Positions 5,737-6,338 of a stretch of 6,338 nucleotides of DNA are shown here, in pieces (within the stretch, counting starts at the first letter, position 1; each line of letters begins with the position of its first letter). A program made the translations under genes and the position numbers. Source of the stretch: an uncultured Bacillaceae bacterium (GTDB lineage Bacteria > Bacillota > Bacilli > Bacillales > Pradoshiaceae); assembly GCA_904501845.1 (NCBI GenBank), contig CAJGCH010000178.1:1-6338 (forward strand), given 5' to 3'. The notes below the pieces were generated by a model that was not told where the DNA came from, did no database searches, and saw only the letters and a program-made list of their open reading frames with translations.

Positions 5737-6338
5737 ATGTCGCAAAAACAATTTAATGTCGCCGTAGTCGGCGCAACTGGCGCGGTTGGCCAGCAAATGA
5801 TTGAAACGCTCCAAAAAAGAAACTTCCCAATCGGGGAAATCCGTTTATTATCCTCTTCTCGATCTGCTGGAAAGGAAATAGAATTCAACGGGAAAAAGAT
5901 CATTGTCCAAGAAGCGCGTCCAGAAAGTTTTGAGGGCATTGATATAGCCTTGTTCAGCGCAGGCGGGAGCATCTCTAAGGAATTGGCTCCGGAAGCTGTT
6001 AAGCGCGGAGCTGTCGTTGTCGATAATACGAGTGCCTTCCGTATGGATGAGAATGTGCCGCTCGTGGTGCCGGAAGTCAACGAAAATGATCTTCATGGAC
6101 ATAACGGTATTATTGCAAACCCGAATTGTTCAACTATCCAGATGGTTGCAGCCCTAGAGCCTATCCGTCAGGCGTTTGGGTTAAAGAAAGTAGTTGTATC
6201 CACATATCAGGCGGTTTCTGGAGCAGGGGCCGCTGCTATAGAAGAATTGCATACGCAGACAAAGGCTATTTTAGATGACGAAGAACCGAAGGCAGAAATC
6301 CTTCCTGTTAAGGGAGCGGATAAACATTACCAAATCGC
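5737..6338 (+). CDS. asd: Aspartate-semialdehyde dehydrogenase, N-terminal part
   Basis: The gene runs off the right edge with 200 codons visible of about 346 usual. The enzyme reduces aspartyl-4-phosphate to aspartate 4-semialdehyde with NADPH, the branch point toward diaminopimelate, lysine and dipicolinate and toward threonine and methionine. The Rossmann loop GATGAVG (12-18), the catalytic cysteine C131 in NPNCST, and YQAVSGAG (157-164) with Q158 are all present. ATG at 5737 is preceded by GGAAGGGG (5721-5728) at eight bases, and the protein starts MSQKQFNVAVVG as expected. Placement directly after dpaAB is the Bacillus arrangement, where aspartokinase and dapA usually follow; those would lie beyond the window. 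The leader has vegetative promoter candidates, and there is no clear terminator after dpaB. Expression in growth plus sporulation read-through is therefore likely. Confidence 0.97.
   Translation, partial: MSQKQFNVAVVGATGAVGQQMIETLQKRNFPIGEIRLLSSSRSAGKEIEFNGKKIIVQEARPESFEGIDIALFSAGGSISKELAPEAVKRGAVVVDNTSAFRMDENVPLVVPEVNENDLHGHNGIIANPNCSTIQMVAALEPIRQAFGLKKVVVSTYQAVSGAGAAAIEELHTQTKAILDDEEPKAEILPVKGADKHYQI

Noticed and set aside
5709..6080. A 123-codon open frame on the - strand across the start of asd
   Set aside because: It is antisense to the conserved asd N-terminus, with a low-complexity Ser/Thr-rich translation and no recognisable domain.
1..6338. Mobile elements, CRISPR repeats, tRNA or rRNA genes, frameshifted genes, defence-type clusters
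   Set aside because: I found no transposase, integrase, direct repeat array, cloverleaf or broken frame. Gene order and base use are uniform and typical of a core Bacillaceae region.

Overview
The window reads as chromosomal DNA from an endospore-forming Firmicute of the Bacillaceae type. Seven genes, all on the + strand, lie in the same order as I remember from Bacillus subtilis: pnpA, ylxY, mlpA, ymxH, spoVFA (dpaA), spoVFB (dpaB), asd. The proteins resemble the B. subtilis ones closely but are clearly not identical to them as I remember them, so this is probably a different species or genus of the family. Strong purine-rich ribosome binding sites, GTG and TTG starts at two genes, and two dedicated spore genes fit this placement.

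Layout. Positions 1-1036 hold the C-terminal half of polynucleotide phosphorylase, closed by a strong intrinsic terminator (1045-1076). After a 155-base gap comes ylxY (1192-2145), a membrane-anchored polysaccharide-deacetylase-like protein whose catalytic motifs are degenerate. Then comes mlpA (2248-3477), an M16 zinc peptidase, closed by a second terminator (3490-3535). The small PRC-barrel gene ymxH (3639-3896) stands alone between terminators; the third is at 3907-3929. A good sigma-K-type promoter (3947-3973) then leads into dpaA-dpaB (4064-5553), which overlap by four bases and encode the two subunits of dipicolinate synthase. The 183-base gap before asd (5737 to the window end, truncated) has no convincing terminator. 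It carries vegetative-type promoter candidates and a 16-codon hydrophobic ORF of uncertain reality.

How the genes work together. asd makes aspartate semialdehyde, the entry to the diaminopimelate/lysine branch. DpaA-DpaB divert the dihydrodipicolinate-level intermediate of that branch into dipicolinic acid in the mother cell during sporulation. The arrangement places a sporulation-only pair directly upstream of a housekeeping gene of the same pathway, so mother-cell transcription could read through and raise precursor supply. The front half combines RNA turnover (pnp) with sporulation-associated or poorly understood proteins (YlxY, MlpA, YmxH).

I found no mobile element, CRISPR array, tRNA, rRNA or foreign-looking segment. 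This is an ordinary, conserved core region. The points worth a second look are the degenerate YlxY active site, the promoter architecture and the asd leader; I do not see an undescribed multi-gene system.
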